Shown: in pieces, positions 55,003 through 63,970 of the stretch
How the letters are laid out: each line of letters begins with the position of its first letter
How positions within the stretch are numbered: the first letter of the stretch is position 1
Assembly (NCBI RefSeq): GCF_900582625.1
Contig: NZ_UTIQ01000001.1
Span: 1,054,001 to 1,118,000, forward strand
Reading direction: 5' to 3'
Source of the DNA: Pseudomonas viridiflava
GTDB taxonomy: Bacteria; Pseudomonadota; Gammaproteobacteria; Pseudomonadales; Pseudomonadaceae
Length of the DNA: 64,000 bases
Made by a program: the position numbers and the translations under genes
Notes under the pieces: model-generated
The model's database searches: none
The model's input: only the letters and a program-made list of their open reading frames with translations
Told to the model about the DNA's origin: nothing

Positions 55003-56238
55003 TTACTGATAACCCTTAGGAAACGGATTCGGCTCAATCAGCTCAGACTCATGCACGACCTTGAACGTACCGTCGGCCTGAATTTCGGCGATGCGCGCCT
55101 TGCTCCAGAGGTGATGGTTGTCGTGCACTTTCACGTAGCCTTCGGGCGCGGTGGTCAGTTCGATGCCAGGCGAGGCGGCGACCACTTTGTCCACATCAAA
55201 GCTGCCGGCTTTTTCCACGGCGGCTTTCCACAACCAGGGGCCGAGGTAGCCGGCCTGGGTGACGTCGCCGATCACCGAGTCCTTGCCGTACTTGGCTTTG
55301 AATTCCTCAACGAATTTCTTGTTGTTGGGGTTATCCAGGGTTTGGAAGTACTTCATCGACGAGTAGAAGCCCTTCATGTTCTCGCCGCCGATACCGAGCA
55401 TTTCGTCTTCGGTAACCGACAGGGTCAGCAGGGTTTGCTTGTCGCTGGTGATGCCGGCGGCTTTCAGTTGTTTGTAGAAGGCCACGTTGGAGCCACCGAC
55501 CACGGCAGCGAACACCACGTCGGGTTTTTTCAGTTTGATTTTGTTGGTCAGCGAACCGAACTGAGTGTTGCCGAGCGGGTAGTACTCTTCGCCAACCACG
55601 GTGCCGCCGAGCACGTTTTCGATGTGCTTGCGGGCGATTTTCATGGAGGTGCGCGGCCAGATGTAGTCCGAGCCCAGCAGGTAGAAGGTTTTTGCGCCCT
55701 TCTCTTTGGCGATCCAGTCGAGGCTGGCGAGAATTTGTTGGGTGGCTTCCTGGCCGGTGTAGATCACGTTTTTCGACTGCTCAAGGCCTTCGTAAAACGT
55801 CGGGTAGTAGAGCAAGCCGTTGTCTTTCTCGAAGATTGGCAACACGGCTTTGCGCGAGGCCGAGGTCCAGCAGCCAAACACCGTGGCGACCTTGTCGCTC
55901 TCCAGCAGCTTCTTGGCTTTTTCGGCGAAGGTCGGCCAGTCGGAGGCGCCGTCTTCCTGAATCACTTTGATCTGCCGACCCAGAATGCCGCCCGAGGCGT
56001 TGATCTGGTCGATGGCCAGGCGTTCGGCCTGAATGGCGCCGGTTTCGGAAATGGCCATGGTGCCGGTGGCCGAGTGCAGCTGGCCGACGGTGACGGTGGT
56101 GTCGGTAACCGCCAGGCCCGTGGTATTGGCCGCATCCGCCAGCACGCTCTGGCTGAACACGCTCGCCGCCAGCAGCGACAGTGCCGCCGCACCGAGCGCC
56201 AGCCGACGGGGAAGAAAGCTCGTCAATCGTGAATCCAT
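55003..56238 (-). CDS. Amide/urea-type ABC transporter, substrate-binding protein (UrtA-like)
   Basis: A 411-residue periplasmic binding protein. Its signal peptide (SFLPRRLALGAAALSLLAASVFSQSVLA) precedes TVTVGQLHSATGTMAISETGAIQ, the UrtA-like opening, and FGCWTSASRKAVLPIFEKDNGLLYYPTFYEGLE. I chose the ATG at 56238, 7 bases after AGGAG; the long frame upstream enters the divergent promoter region. First gene of the leftward operon ending in fmdA-fmdB, so formamide or a related short amide is the likely ligand. Confidence 0.92.
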   Translation of the reverse strand: MDSRLTSFLPRRLALGAAALSLLAASVFSQSVLADAANTTGLAVTDTTVTVGQLHSATGTMAISETGAIQAERLAIDQINASGGILGRQIKVIQEDGASDWPTFAEKAKKLLESDKVATVFGCWTSASRKAVLPIFEKDNGLLYYPTFYEGLEQSKNVIYTGQEATQQILASLDWIAKEKGAKTFYLLGSDYIWPRTSMKIARKHIENVLGGTVVGEEYYPLGNTQFGSLTNKIKLKKPDVVFAAVVGGSNVAFYKQLKAAGITSDKQTLLTLSVTEDEMLGIGGENMKGFYSSMKYFQTLDNPNNKKFVEEFKAKYGKDSVIGDVTQAGYLGPWLWKAAVEKAGSFDVDKVVAASPGIELTTAPEGYVKVHDNHHLWSKARIAEIQADGTFKVVHESELIEPNPFPKGYQ

Positions 56239-56334
56239 GATGCTGCTCCTCTGGTAGTTGGCCTCCCCGGCTCGCCTTTCGGGTACCGGCTTGGGGTTGC
56301 AGCAAGGATGGGGCGCAGCAGCGTGGCGGCGGTA

Positions 56335-56350
56335 TACGCAGGTTGACGTA
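56335..56350. promoter_or_regulatory. Putative operator 1 (TACG..TGACGTA dyad)
   Basis: TACGCAGGTTGACGTA shares TACG at its left and TGACGTA at its right with the perfect dyad 22 bases away. It lies in the 304-base divergent gap between the amide transporter and the sensor kinase genes, about 95 bases from the transporter start. Confidence 0.55.
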
Positions 56351-56356
56351 AGCGCA

Positions 56357-56372
56357 TACGTCATCTGACGTA
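56357..56372. promoter_or_regulatory. Putative operator 2 (perfect TACGTCA..TGACGTA palindrome)
   Basis: TACGTCATCTGACGTA is a palindrome with 7-base arms and a 2-base centre. The two dyads start 22 bases apart, two DNA turns, so bound dimers would share one face. The LuxR-type regulator at 59956 is the natural candidate. Confidence 0.6.
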
Positions 56373-56542
56373 CAGCCGCCTGCCCCGGCCTGGTGCAAGC
56401 TAGCCGCACGCCACGCAGCCAGACAAAAGCCCAGGCGCAGCAGGCGCGCGTATTAACGGGGGCGCAGGCCGTAAACGGGCCGGGGCATGGAAGTTGCTCG
56501 GCACCCCGCAGGCCTTTTCCTTCCAAGCTTCAGGAGCCCGAC

Positions 56543-59500
56543 GTGCAACCCACCGGCACCCAGCGCATCGTCAAGATTCGCCGCGACTACAACAGCTGGG
56601 TCGCCGACGAGACCATGGAGGACTACGCGCTTCGCTTCACGCCACGCTCGTTTCGCAAATGGTCGGAGTGGCGCATCGCTAATACGGCGATTGGCGCGGT
56701 GTCGTTTCTGGCCCTGGAAGCCATCGGCGGCGCGCTGGCGCTGAGCTACGGATTCACCAACACGCTGTGGGCCATTCTGGCGGTGAGCCTGGTGATTTTT
56801 CTCACCGGTTTGCCCATCAGCTACTACGCCGCGCGCTATGGCGTGGACATGGATTTGCTCACCCGCGGCGCCGGCTTCGGCTATATCGGATCGACCATCA
56901 CCTCGCTGATTTACGCCAGCTTCACCTTCCTGTTTTTCGCCCTGGAAGCGGCGATCATGGCCTTGGCGCTGGAGCTGTATTTCCACATTCCGCTGGCCTT
57001 GGCCTATGTGATTTGCTCGGTGCTGGTGATTCCCCTGGCCGCTTACGGGGTGACGCTGATCAGCCGTTTGCAGCTGTGGACGCAGCCGCTGTGGATTGTG
57101 CTGTTGCTGCTGCCGTATCTGTTTGTCGCGTGGAAAAATCCGGAAGCACTGAGCGACTGGACCAGCTTTGCCGGCCGCGAAGGGGAAGGCGGCGCGTTCA
57201 ATCTGCTGTCGTTCGGCGCCGCCTGCACGGTGGCCTTGGCGCTGATTACGCAGATTGGTGAGCAGGTCGATTACCTGCGCTTTCTGCCGGAAAAAACCAC
57301 CGCCAACCGCAAACGTTGGTGGGCCGCATTGCTGATGGCCGGGCCCGGCTGGATTATTCCCGGCGCGCTGAAAATGCTCGCCGGGGCGTTCCTGGCCTTC
57401 CTGGCGTTGCAGCATGAAATTCCCATGGAGCGCGCCGCCGAGCCCACGCAGATGTACCTGGTGGCGTTCGGCTACGTGTTCGGTTCGCCGCAGTTGGCGC
57501 TGGCGGCGATGGTGCTGTTCGTCATTGTGTCCCAGGTAAAAATCAACCTGACCAACGCCTACGCCGGCTCGCTGGCGTGGTCGAATTTCTTCGCCCGCGT
57601 CACCCACAGCCATCCGGGCCGCGTGGTGTGGTTGGTGTTTAACGTGGCGATTGCCTTGATGTTGATGGAGCTCGGGGTGTTCGAGGCCATCGAAGAGGTG
57701 CTGGGGTTGTACGCCAACGTCGCCATCGCCTGGATTGGCGCGGTGGTCGCCGACCTGGTCATCAATAAACCGCTGGGCTTGTCGCCGCGCCATATCGAGT
57801 TCAAGCGCGCCCATCTTTATGACATCAACCCGGTGGGCGTCGGCGCCATGCTGGTGGCCTCGTTGCTTTCGGTGCTGGCCCATGGCGGGGTGTTCGGCGC
57901 CATGCTGGAAGCGGCGTCGCCGGTGGTGGCGCTGGGCACCGCCTTTGTCACCGCGCCGCTGATTGCCTGGCTGACCAAGGGCCGCTTCTACATCGCCCGC
58001 AGCAGCGCGCCGCAATTGCTCTACCCCGCCGGGCCGGTCGCGCAGTTGCAATGCGGCTTGTGCAGCAACGCCTTCGAGGCGCCGGACATGGCGTTCTGCC
58101 CGGCCTACAGCACGCCGATTTGCTCGCTGTGCTGCTCGCTCGACGCCCGCTGCGGCGACGCTTGCAAGCCGCAGGCACGACTGGTCGATCAGATGGATAA
58201 CTTCGTGCGCTGGCTGTTCCCCCGCGCTTCGATTCCCCGTTTGCACAGCCGCCTGGCGCAATACCTCGGACTGCTGCTGGTGCTGGTGGCCTTGCTGCTT
58301 GGCGCCCTGCTGATGATTTACAGCCAGGTATCCCACAGCCTGCTGCCCCACTCGCCGCAGGTGCAACAGACGCTGTACCTGGCCTTTCTCAAAGCCTTTC
58401 TCACCCTCACCGTGTTCGCCGCCATTCTCGCCTGGTGGGTGGTGCTGACCCGGGAAAGCCGGCGCGTGGCGCAGGAAGAATCGGACCGGCAAACCGTGCT
58501 GCTGATGCAGGAAATCGAAGCCCACAGCCGCACCGACGAGGCGCTGCAAAAAGCCAAAGAGGCCTCGGAAGCGGCGAATGCGGCCAAGAGCCGCTACGTG
58601 ACCGGGCTGTCTCACGAGCTGCGCACGCCGCTCAATAGCATTCTTGGCTACACCCAGATTCTGCAACGCGACAGCGCCATGCCCGGCCAGCATCACGACG
58701 CCCTGGCCACCATTTACCGCAGCGGCTCGCACCTGCTCTCGCTGATCGATGGGCTGCTGGACGTGGCGAAAATTGAAGCGGGCAAGCTGCAGTTGGAACT
58801 CAGCGAAATTCCCTTCCCCGAATTTATCCACGACCTTCAGCGCATGTTCACGCCGCAAGCCGAAGAGAAAGGCCTGCACTTTCGCCTGGAACAGCAAGGG
58901 CGCATGCCGACGGTGGTGCGCGGCGATGAAAAGCGCGTGCGGCAAATTCTGATCAACCTGCTCGGCAACGCCGTGCGCTTCACCGACAGCGGCGAGGTGT
59001 GCTTGCGCGTGAGTTATATGCGCGAGACGGCGACCTTTGAAATCGTCGACACCGGCATCGGCATTGCGCCCGAGCAAATCGAGCGGATTTTCCAGCCGTT
59101 CGAGCGCGGCGACCTGATGCGCCAGGACAACGGGGTGGGCCTGGGCCTGACCATCACGCGCATGCTCACCTCGTTAATGGGCGGCGAGTTGTCGGTGCGC
59201 AGCGTGCCGGACCAAGGCACTTGTTTTCAGGTGCGCCTGTTTCTTTCCGAAGTGCGCGTGCCGCAGGCGGTGGTGCACGTTGAGCACGACATCATTGGTT
59301 ATCAGGGCCCACGCCGGCTGATTCTGCTGGTGGACGACCATATCGAGCACCGCCGCATTCTTGCCGGCATGCTCGAGCCGCTGGGTTTTGATATCGCCCA
59401 GGCCGCCAGCGGGCAGGAAGCGATTCGTCAGGTGGCGCTGTTAAACCCGGATCTGATCCTGATGGACCTTTCGATGCCGCACATGGATGGCTGGGAAACC

Positions 59501-59959
59501 AGCCGGCTGATCCGGCGCAACGCGCTGTCACTGGCGCCGATCATCGTCATTTCCGCTAACGCCTTTGCCGACGACCGCGAGCGAAGCGTCGCTGCGGCCT
59601 GCAACGATTACCTCGCCAAGCCGGTACATACGCCCGCCTTGCTGGAGAAAATTCAGACGTACCTGGGCTTGCGTTGGGTGAAGCGCGCCAATGTGGTCGC
59701 CGGGCCTGCGCAGGCACTGGTAGCGCCGTCGGCCGGCGCCTTGGCTGAACTCTACGAGCTGGGCGAGCTGGGCTATATCAAAGGCATTTTGGAAAAGCTC
59801 GACTGGCTCGACCAACACGAACCGGTGAGCGCGACCTACACGCAGAGCCTGCGTGCGCAGGTAAAACGCTTCCAGCTGAACGAATTCAATCGCCGGGTAA
59901 AAGACGCCCTGCAACACCTCACCCACCCCACCGACGCGCCTGCCGAGGAGACGCCATGA
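56543..59959 (+). CDS. Permease-fused hybrid sensor histidine kinase
   Basis: A 1138-residue fusion. Residues about 35-495 form a twelve-helix permease resembling the purine-cytosine (NCS1) transporters (SYGFTNTLWAILAVSLVIFLTGLPISYYAARYGVDMDLLTRG). A cluster of eight cysteines follows (504-541: CGLC, FCPAY, PICSLCC, RCGDAC), then two more TM helices and HisKA with His691 (LSHELRTPLNS). HATPase_c (NLLGNAVRFTDSG) and a receiver with Asp975 (ILMDLSMPHMDGW) complete it. I chose the GTG at 56543 because AGGAG lies 6 bases upstream; the frame is open 50 codons further, but without a signal. Probably senses an amide or purine during or instead of transport. Confidence 0.88.
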   Translation: MQPTGTQRIVKIRRDYNSWVADETMEDYALRFTPRSFRKWSEWRIANTAIGAVSFLALEAIGGALALSYGFTNTLWAILAVSLVIFLTGLPISYYAARYGVDMDLLTRGAGFGYIGSTITSLIYASFTFLFFALEAAIMALALELYFHIPLALAYVICSVLVIPLAAYGVTLISRLQLWTQPLWIVLLLLPYLFVAWKNPEALSDWTSFAGREGEGGAFNLLSFGAACTVALALITQIGEQVDYLRFLPEKTTANRKRWWAALLMAGPGWIIPGALKMLAGAFLAFLALQHEIPMERAAEPTQMYLVAFGYVFGSPQLALAAMVLFVIVSQVKINLTNAYAGSLAWSNFFARVTHSHPGRVVWLVFNVAIALMLMELGVFEAIEEVLGLYANVAIAWIGAVVADLVINKPLGLSPRHIEFKRAHLYDINPVGVGAMLVASLLSVLAHGGVFGAMLEAASPVVALGTAFVTAPLIAWLTKGRFYIARSSAPQLLYPAGPVAQLQCGLCSNAFEAPDMAFCPAYSTPICSLCCSLDARCGDACKPQARLVDQMDNFVRWLFPRASIPRLHSRLAQYLGLLLVLVALLLGALLMIYSQVSHSLLPHSPQVQQTLYLAFLKAFLTLTVFAAILAWWVVLTRESRRVAQEESDRQTVLLMQEIEAHSRTDEALQKAKEASEAANAAKSRYVTGLSHELRTPLNSILGYTQILQRDSAMPGQHHDALATIYRSGSHLLSLIDGLLDVAKIEAGKLQLELSEIPFPEFIHDLQRMFTPQAEEKGLHFRLEQQGRMPTVVRGDEKRVRQILINLLGNAVRFTDSGEVCLRVSYMRETATFEIVDTGIGIAPEQIERIFQPFERGDLMRQDNGVGLGLTITRMLTSLMGGELSVRSVPDQGTCFQVRLFLSEVRVPQAVVHVEHDIIGYQGPRRLILLVDDHIEHRRILAGMLEPLGFDIAQAASGQEAIRQVALLNPDLILMDLSMPHMDGWETSRLIRRNALSLAPIIVISANAFADDRERSVAAACNDYLAKPVHTPALLEKIQTYLGLRWVKRANVVAGPAQALVAPSAGALAELYELGELGYIKGILEKLDWLDQHEPVSATYTQSLRAQVKRFQLNEFNRRVKDALQHLTHPTDAPAEETP

Positions 59960-60630
59960 ACGCGCTCACTGCCGCCCTTCCCCCTGCCGACCAGGGCATT
60001 GTGCTGATCGTCGATGACACGCCAGACAACCTGGCGTTGTTATCCGACGCGCTCGACATGGCCGGCTATATGGTGCTGGTCGCCCTCGACGGCGCCAGCG
60101 CTCTGGAGCGCATGCAGCGCCGTCGTCCGGATGTGGTGCTACTGGACGCGATGATGCCGGGGCTGGATGGCTTTGAAACCTGTCGAAGGATCAAGGCGCA
60201 GGCCGAGCTGGCCGACATCCCCGTGCTATTCATGACCGCCCTGTGCGACAGCGAACACGTGGTGGAAGGCTTCGCGGCCGGCGGCATCGATTACGTGACC
60301 AAGCCGATCCGCCCTGACGAAGTGCTCGCCCGTGTCGCCGCCCACCTGCGCACCGCTCGCAGCCTGCAATCGGCCCGCAGCGTGCCGGCCTTGCGCCCCG
60401 CACCGACCCAGGCGCAAACCCAGGAAGCACTGGCCCAGCGCTTCCAACTGACGGAACGGGAAGTGGAAGTGCTGCAATGGGTGAGTTGCGGCAAAACCAA
60501 CCGTGACATCGGCGACATTCTCGGCCTGAGCCCGCGCACCGTGAACAAACACCTGGAGCACGTTTACGTAAAACTCGGCGTGGAAACCCGCACCGCCGCA
60601 GCGGCGGTGGCGATTGCAGCTGCTCGGTAG
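59956..60630 (+). CDS. LuxR-type response regulator
   Basis: A 224-residue regulator. The receiver domain has its phosphate-accepting Asp64 in VVLLDAMMPGLDGFE, and MTALCDSEHVVEGFAAGGIDYVTKPI carries the conserved T and K. The C-terminal LuxR HTH reads LTEREVEVLQWVSCGKTNRDIGDILGLSPRTVNKHLEHVYVKLGV. Its ATG overlaps the kinase stop by 4 bases, so the pair is translationally coupled. Likely activator of the divergent amide transporter operon. Confidence 0.93.
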   Translation: MNALTAALPPADQGIVLIVDDTPDNLALLSDALDMAGYMVLVALDGASALERMQRRRPDVVLLDAMMPGLDGFETCRRIKAQAELADIPVLFMTALCDSEHVVEGFAAGGIDYVTKPIRPDEVLARVAAHLRTARSLQSARSVPALRPAPTQAQTQEALAQRFQLTEREVEVLQWVSCGKTNRDIGDILGLSPRTVNKHLEHVYVKLGVETRTAAAAVAIAAAR

Positions 60631-60644
60631 TAAACGCCGCAATC

Positions 60645-60706
60645 GTAGGAGCGAGCTTGCTCGCGAAGCTTTTTAAAAAGAGCTTCGCGAGCAAGCTCGC
60701 TCCTAC
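60645..60706. repeat. Long REP hairpin after the regulator gene
   Basis: Perfect 26-base arms (60645-60670 and 60681-60706) of the GTAGGAGCGAGCTTGCTCG type around a loop that itself holds TTTTTAAAAA, so the hairpin extends almost to its centre. It may end or stabilise the regulator mRNA. The rest of the gap before ureE (60707-60867) shows nothing clear. Confidence 0.9.
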
Positions 60707-60867
60707 AGACCTCGCGCCGCACCGTAACGGTGCGCGCGCGTACCGCTCGCACCAAATAAAACCTGACCACTGCCCCAGTTTTTACCCCACCCCGCCCACC
60801 ACGGGCCTTGCCGGGTTTGGCACCGCCCTTGCTCTGCACCCGTTATTGAATCTGCCGGTACACCGTT

Positions 60868-61368
60868 ATGTTGGTCATCCATTCCCGTATCCAGCCACAG
60901 CAGAGCTGGGACGCCGAATTGCACTTAAGCTTCGCCGCACGCAGTAAAAGTCGCCTGCGCTGCTTTACGGTCTCCGGCGAAGACGTCGGCTTGTTCCTGG
61001 AACGTGGCCAGCCGGCGCTGCACGATGGCGAGTTTCTTCAGGCGCAAGACGGGCGCGTTGTGCGTGTCAGCGCCAGCCCTGAGCGATTGCTGCACGTTAC
61101 CTGCGCCAATGCCTTCGAACTGACCCGCGCCGCGTACCACCTGGGAAATCGCCATGTCGCCCTGCAGTTGGGCGATGGCTGGCTGCGCTTGCCGGAAGAC
61201 TACGTGCTGCAAGCGATGCTGGAGCAGTTGGGCGCAACGGTCGAACTTATCGACGCGCCGTATCAACCCGAGCAAGGCGCTTACGGCGGCGGCCACCACC
61301 ATTCTCACGCTGGCGATGAAGAATTCAGCTACGCGCCGCGCCTGCACCAATTTGGCGTGCGCACGTGA
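60868..61368 (+). CDS. ureE: Urease accessory protein UreE
   Basis: A 166-residue nickel metallochaperone that hands Ni to the urease maturation complex. The N-terminal domain (SRLRCFTVSGEDVGLFLERGQPALHDGEFLQA) and the metal-binding AYHLGNRHVALQL segment are present. The C-terminal tail contains GGGHHHSHAGDEE, a modest histidine cluster. It overlaps ureF by 4 bases. Confidence 0.93.
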   Translation: MLVIHSRIQPQQSWDAELHLSFAARSKSRLRCFTVSGEDVGLFLERGQPALHDGEFLQAQDGRVVRVSASPERLLHVTCANAFELTRAAYHLGNRHVALQLGDGWLRLPEDYVLQAMLEQLGATVELIDAPYQPEQGAYGGGHHHSHAGDEEFSYAPRLHQFGVRT

Positions 61369-62054
61369 GCATCGGCCCGCTGAGCCCGGCCTGGGCGTTA
61401 ATGCGCCTGGCCAGCCCGCAGTTGCCAATCGGTGGCTACAGCTACTCGCAAGGCCTGGAAATGGCGGTGGAGCGCGCGCTGGTCTGCGACCCCGACAGCG
61501 CTCAGCGCTGGATTGCCGATCAACTGCTGCTCAACCTCGCCCGCTTCGAAGCGCCGCTACTGCTGGCCCATTGCACCGCCGCGCTTGCCGGCGACTGGTC
61601 CGCGCTGGCCACGCTTAGCGAACAACACCGTGCCAGTCGGGAAACCCGTGAGCTGCAGCAAGAAAGCCGGCAGATGGGTTATTCGCTCAAGCAACTGCTT
61701 GAGGGATTGCCGGAATTGGATGACGCCGCCCGTGGCTTTCTCGCTAAACAACCCGAGCCTGGTCTGGCCGTGATGTGGGCATTGGCCGCACGCGCCTGGG
61801 CGATCAGCGCCGACGATGCGCTGGCCGCCTGGCTCTGGGGCTGGCTGGAAAACCAACTGGCGGTGCTGATGAAAACCTTGCCGCTAGGCCAACAAGCCGC
61901 CCAGCGCCTGACGTCGCAGCTTCTGCCCTTGCTGCAGCACGCCCACGCTCAAGCTCAACACAGCTCACCCGAACAACGAGGCAGCGCGGCCTTTGGCCTG
62001 GCGTTGGCCAGCATGGCGCACGAGCGCCAATACAGCCGCCTCTTCCGCTCTTGA
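61365..62054 (+). CDS. ureF: Urease accessory protein UreF
   Basis: A 229-residue all-helical protein that, with UreD and UreG, forms the complex that loads nickel. Family features: [29 protein letters not shown] at the N-terminus and a C-terminal [20 protein letters not shown]. It starts with a GTG at 61365 overlapping the ureE stop. Confidence 0.92.
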   Translation: MSIGPLSPAWALMRLASPQLPIGGYSYSQGLEMAVERALVCDPDSAQRWIADQLLLNLARFEAPLLLAHCTAALAGDWSALATLSEQHRASRETRELQQESRQMGYSLKQLLEGLPELDDAARGFLAKQPEPGLAVMWALAARAWAISADDALAAWLWGWLENQLAVLMKTLPLGQQAAQRLTSQLLPLLQHAHAQAQHSSPEQRGSAAFGLALASMAHERQYSRLFRS

Positions 62055-62076
62055 TCGCCAAAAGGAACAGACACTC

Positions 62077-62691
62077 ATGAACAGCCAACCTCTACGCGTC
62101 GGCATCGGTGGCCCGGTAGGCTCCGGCAAAACTGCGCTCACCCTCGCCCTGTGCCTGGCGCTGCGCGACCGCTACAACCTGGCCGTAGTGACCAACGACA
62201 TTTACACCCAGGAAGACGCGCAATTTCTCGTACGAAACGAAGCGCTGGCGCCAGAACGCATCATCGGCGTGGAAACGGGCGGCTGCCCGCACACCGCGAT
62301 TCGTGAAGATGCTTCCATCAATCTGGAGGCTGTCGACCAGCTCAATCGCCGCTTCCCCGGCCTGGACCTGATCATCGTCGAGTCGGGCGGTGACAACCTT
62401 TCGGCTACGTTCAGCCCCGAACTGTCCGACCTGACCTTGTACGTAATCGACGTCTCGGCCGGCGACAAGCTGCCACGCAAGGGCGGTCCCGGCATCTGCA
62501 AATCCGACCTGCTGGTGATCAACAAGATCGACCTGGCCCCGATGGTTGGCGCGTCGCTGGAAGTGATGGAGCGCGATACCAAGAAGATGCGCGGCGACAA
62601 GCCCTTCGTGTTCAGCAACCAGAAAGTCGGCCAAGGTCTGGACGAAATCATCGCCTTTATCGAAAAACAAGGCCTGCTCACTGCAGCCTGA
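62077..62691 (+). CDS. ureG: Urease accessory GTPase UreG
   Basis: A 204-residue SIMIBI GTPase that supplies energy and nickel for urease assembly. P-loop GPVGSGKT, the metal-binding [13 protein letters not shown] (Cys-Pro-His), [15 protein letters not shown], and base-specificity NKID are all seen. I chose the ATG at 62077, preceded by AAAGGA, 22 bases after ureF. Confidence 0.96.
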   Translation: MNSQPLRVGIGGPVGSGKTALTLALCLALRDRYNLAVVTNDIYTQEDAQFLVRNEALAPERIIGVETGGCPHTAIREDASINLEAVDQLNRRFPGLDLIIVESGGDNLSATFSPELSDLTLYVIDVSAGDKLPRKGGPGICKSDLLVINKIDLAPMVGASLEVMERDTKKMRGDKPFVFSNQKVGQGLDEIIAFIEKQGLLTAA

Positions 62692-62722
62692 AACGCACCC
62701 AATTTTATAAAAAGGAGCTCAC

Positions 62723-63295
62723 ATGAATCTGCGTAAAGCCCTGTTTAGCCTCGCGCTGTTTCTGTCACCCGCCGTGGCATTTGCTCACCCAGGGCATGAC
62801 AGCAGCGGCCTACTCGCTGGCATCGCTCACCCGGTCACCGGCCTCGACCATTTGCTCGCCATGCTGGCGGTCGGGCTGTGGGCGGCACAACAGAAAGGCA
62901 TGGCGCGCTGGGCGCTGCCGTTAACGTTCGTCGGCACCATGCTGCTGGGCGGCGTACTGGGATTCGAAGGGCTGCAGTTGCCGTTTATGGAAACTGGTAT
63001 TGCCGCTTCCGTGTTGGCGCTGGGCTTGTTGGTGGCTGTAGCGGTGCGGCCTCCAGTGGCCGTGGCCATGGCGCTGACGGCATTGTTCGCACTGGCCCAT
63101 GGCGTGGCGCATGGCCTGGAATTGCCTGAAGTGGCGAGCCCGTGGGGTTATGCGGCCGGCTTCGTAGCGGCGACTGCGGCGTTGCATGCGGCCGGCTATG
63201 GCTTGGTTCGCGTATTGCCGTCTGCTGCCGCGCCGCTGGTGCGGATTGCTGGCGCGGTATCGGCTGGGGCTGGCGCCTGGTTGCTGGTGAGCTAA
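62723..63295 (+). CDS. ureJ: HupE/UreJ nickel permease
   Basis: A 190-residue inner-membrane protein for nickel uptake. A signal-type N-terminus ends in AFAHPGHD; the family motif HPVTGLDHLLAMLAVGLWAA follows, and about six TM helices are visible, with ALAHGVAHGLELP in the fourth. AAAAGGAG precedes the ATG. Last gene of ureEFGJ. Confidence 0.92.
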   Translation: MNLRKALFSLALFLSPAVAFAHPGHDSSGLLAGIAHPVTGLDHLLAMLAVGLWAAQQKGMARWALPLTFVGTMLLGGVLGFEGLQLPFMETGIAASVLALGLLVAVAVRPPVAVAMALTALFALAHGVAHGLELPEVASPWGYAAGFVAATAALHAAGYGLVRVLPSAAAPLVRIAGAVSAGAGAWLLVS

Positions 63296-63321
63296 GTCGA
63301 CGAGGCTGACGTTACGGAGCC

Positions 63322-63354
63322 CTCTCCCGCGCGACCGTTGTCCTGTGGGAGAGG
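63322..63354. repeat. CCTCTCCC / GGGAGAGG hairpin at a convergent junction
   Basis: An 8-bp stem with a long loop lies between ureJ and the convergent hypothetical gene. It belongs to the CCCTCTCCCGC family and may act as a terminator, although no U-tract is present. Confidence 0.5.
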
Positions 63355-63380
63355 CTTCACCTCGATGAGGCCAACACCGT

Positions 63381-63911
63381 TTAAACGTGTACCGCCACTC
63401 GCAACGCTTCGTAGGAACCTGCCGCAGCAATGCCCACCGCTGCGGCCAATTCTAAAACCCGCTCCAGATCGGTGGTGTACACCAACACCGCCTGCATCTC
63501 GTCGTCCAGCGGCTGACTGAAATCAACCAGCACATAGCCTTTGGTTTCCGGACTCAAGGCGCTGAGTTGCACCTGAATACGGTTCATCGCCGTGAGCGGT
63601 TCGGTTTTCTGCAGTTGCTTGGGCTTGATGTTGAACGTCACTTCTTTGCCAAACGAGTCGATGATTTGTTGCAGCAGGTCGGGGTAACTGTCTGCCTGGA
63701 ACAGCACCGTTTCCGGCAGGCTGCCCACCACTACCCATTCGCCGAGTGGGATGGGGAATGTATCGTCGTAGTTGATATCCGGATTGGCCGCCAGAAAGGC
63801 AGCCGGATCGGCGTAGGCTTGCGCCGCTTCGTCCGCAATCTTGTCGATTTCCTCGGCGCCCATGCACCCCGAACTTATTTTGCTGATCAGTTCTACGAGT
63901 TGGTCTTTCAT
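63381..63911 (-). CDS. Hypothetical cytoplasmic protein
   Basis: A 176-residue acidic, soluble protein that I do not recognise. It starts MKDQLVELISKISSGCMGAEEIDKIADEAAQAYADPAAFLAANPDIN, mostly helical, and continues with mixed strands (FPIPLGEWVVVGSLPETVLF). It has no signal peptide or TM helix. GGGGAG-like bases lie just before the ATG. Convergent with ureJ. Confidence 0.75.
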   Translation of the reverse strand: MKDQLVELISKISSGCMGAEEIDKIADEAAQAYADPAAFLAANPDINYDDTFPIPLGEWVVVGSLPETVLFQADSYPDLLQQIIDSFGKEVTFNIKPKQLQKTEPLTAMNRIQVQLSALSPETKGYVLVDFSQPLDDEMQAVLVYTTDLERVLELAAAVGIAAAGSYEALRVAVHV

Positions 63912-63970
63912 GGGGAGCGGGTCCTGGCTGAGTTGAGGGCGCCAAGGATATCGCGAAGGTGCGAGCCCTG

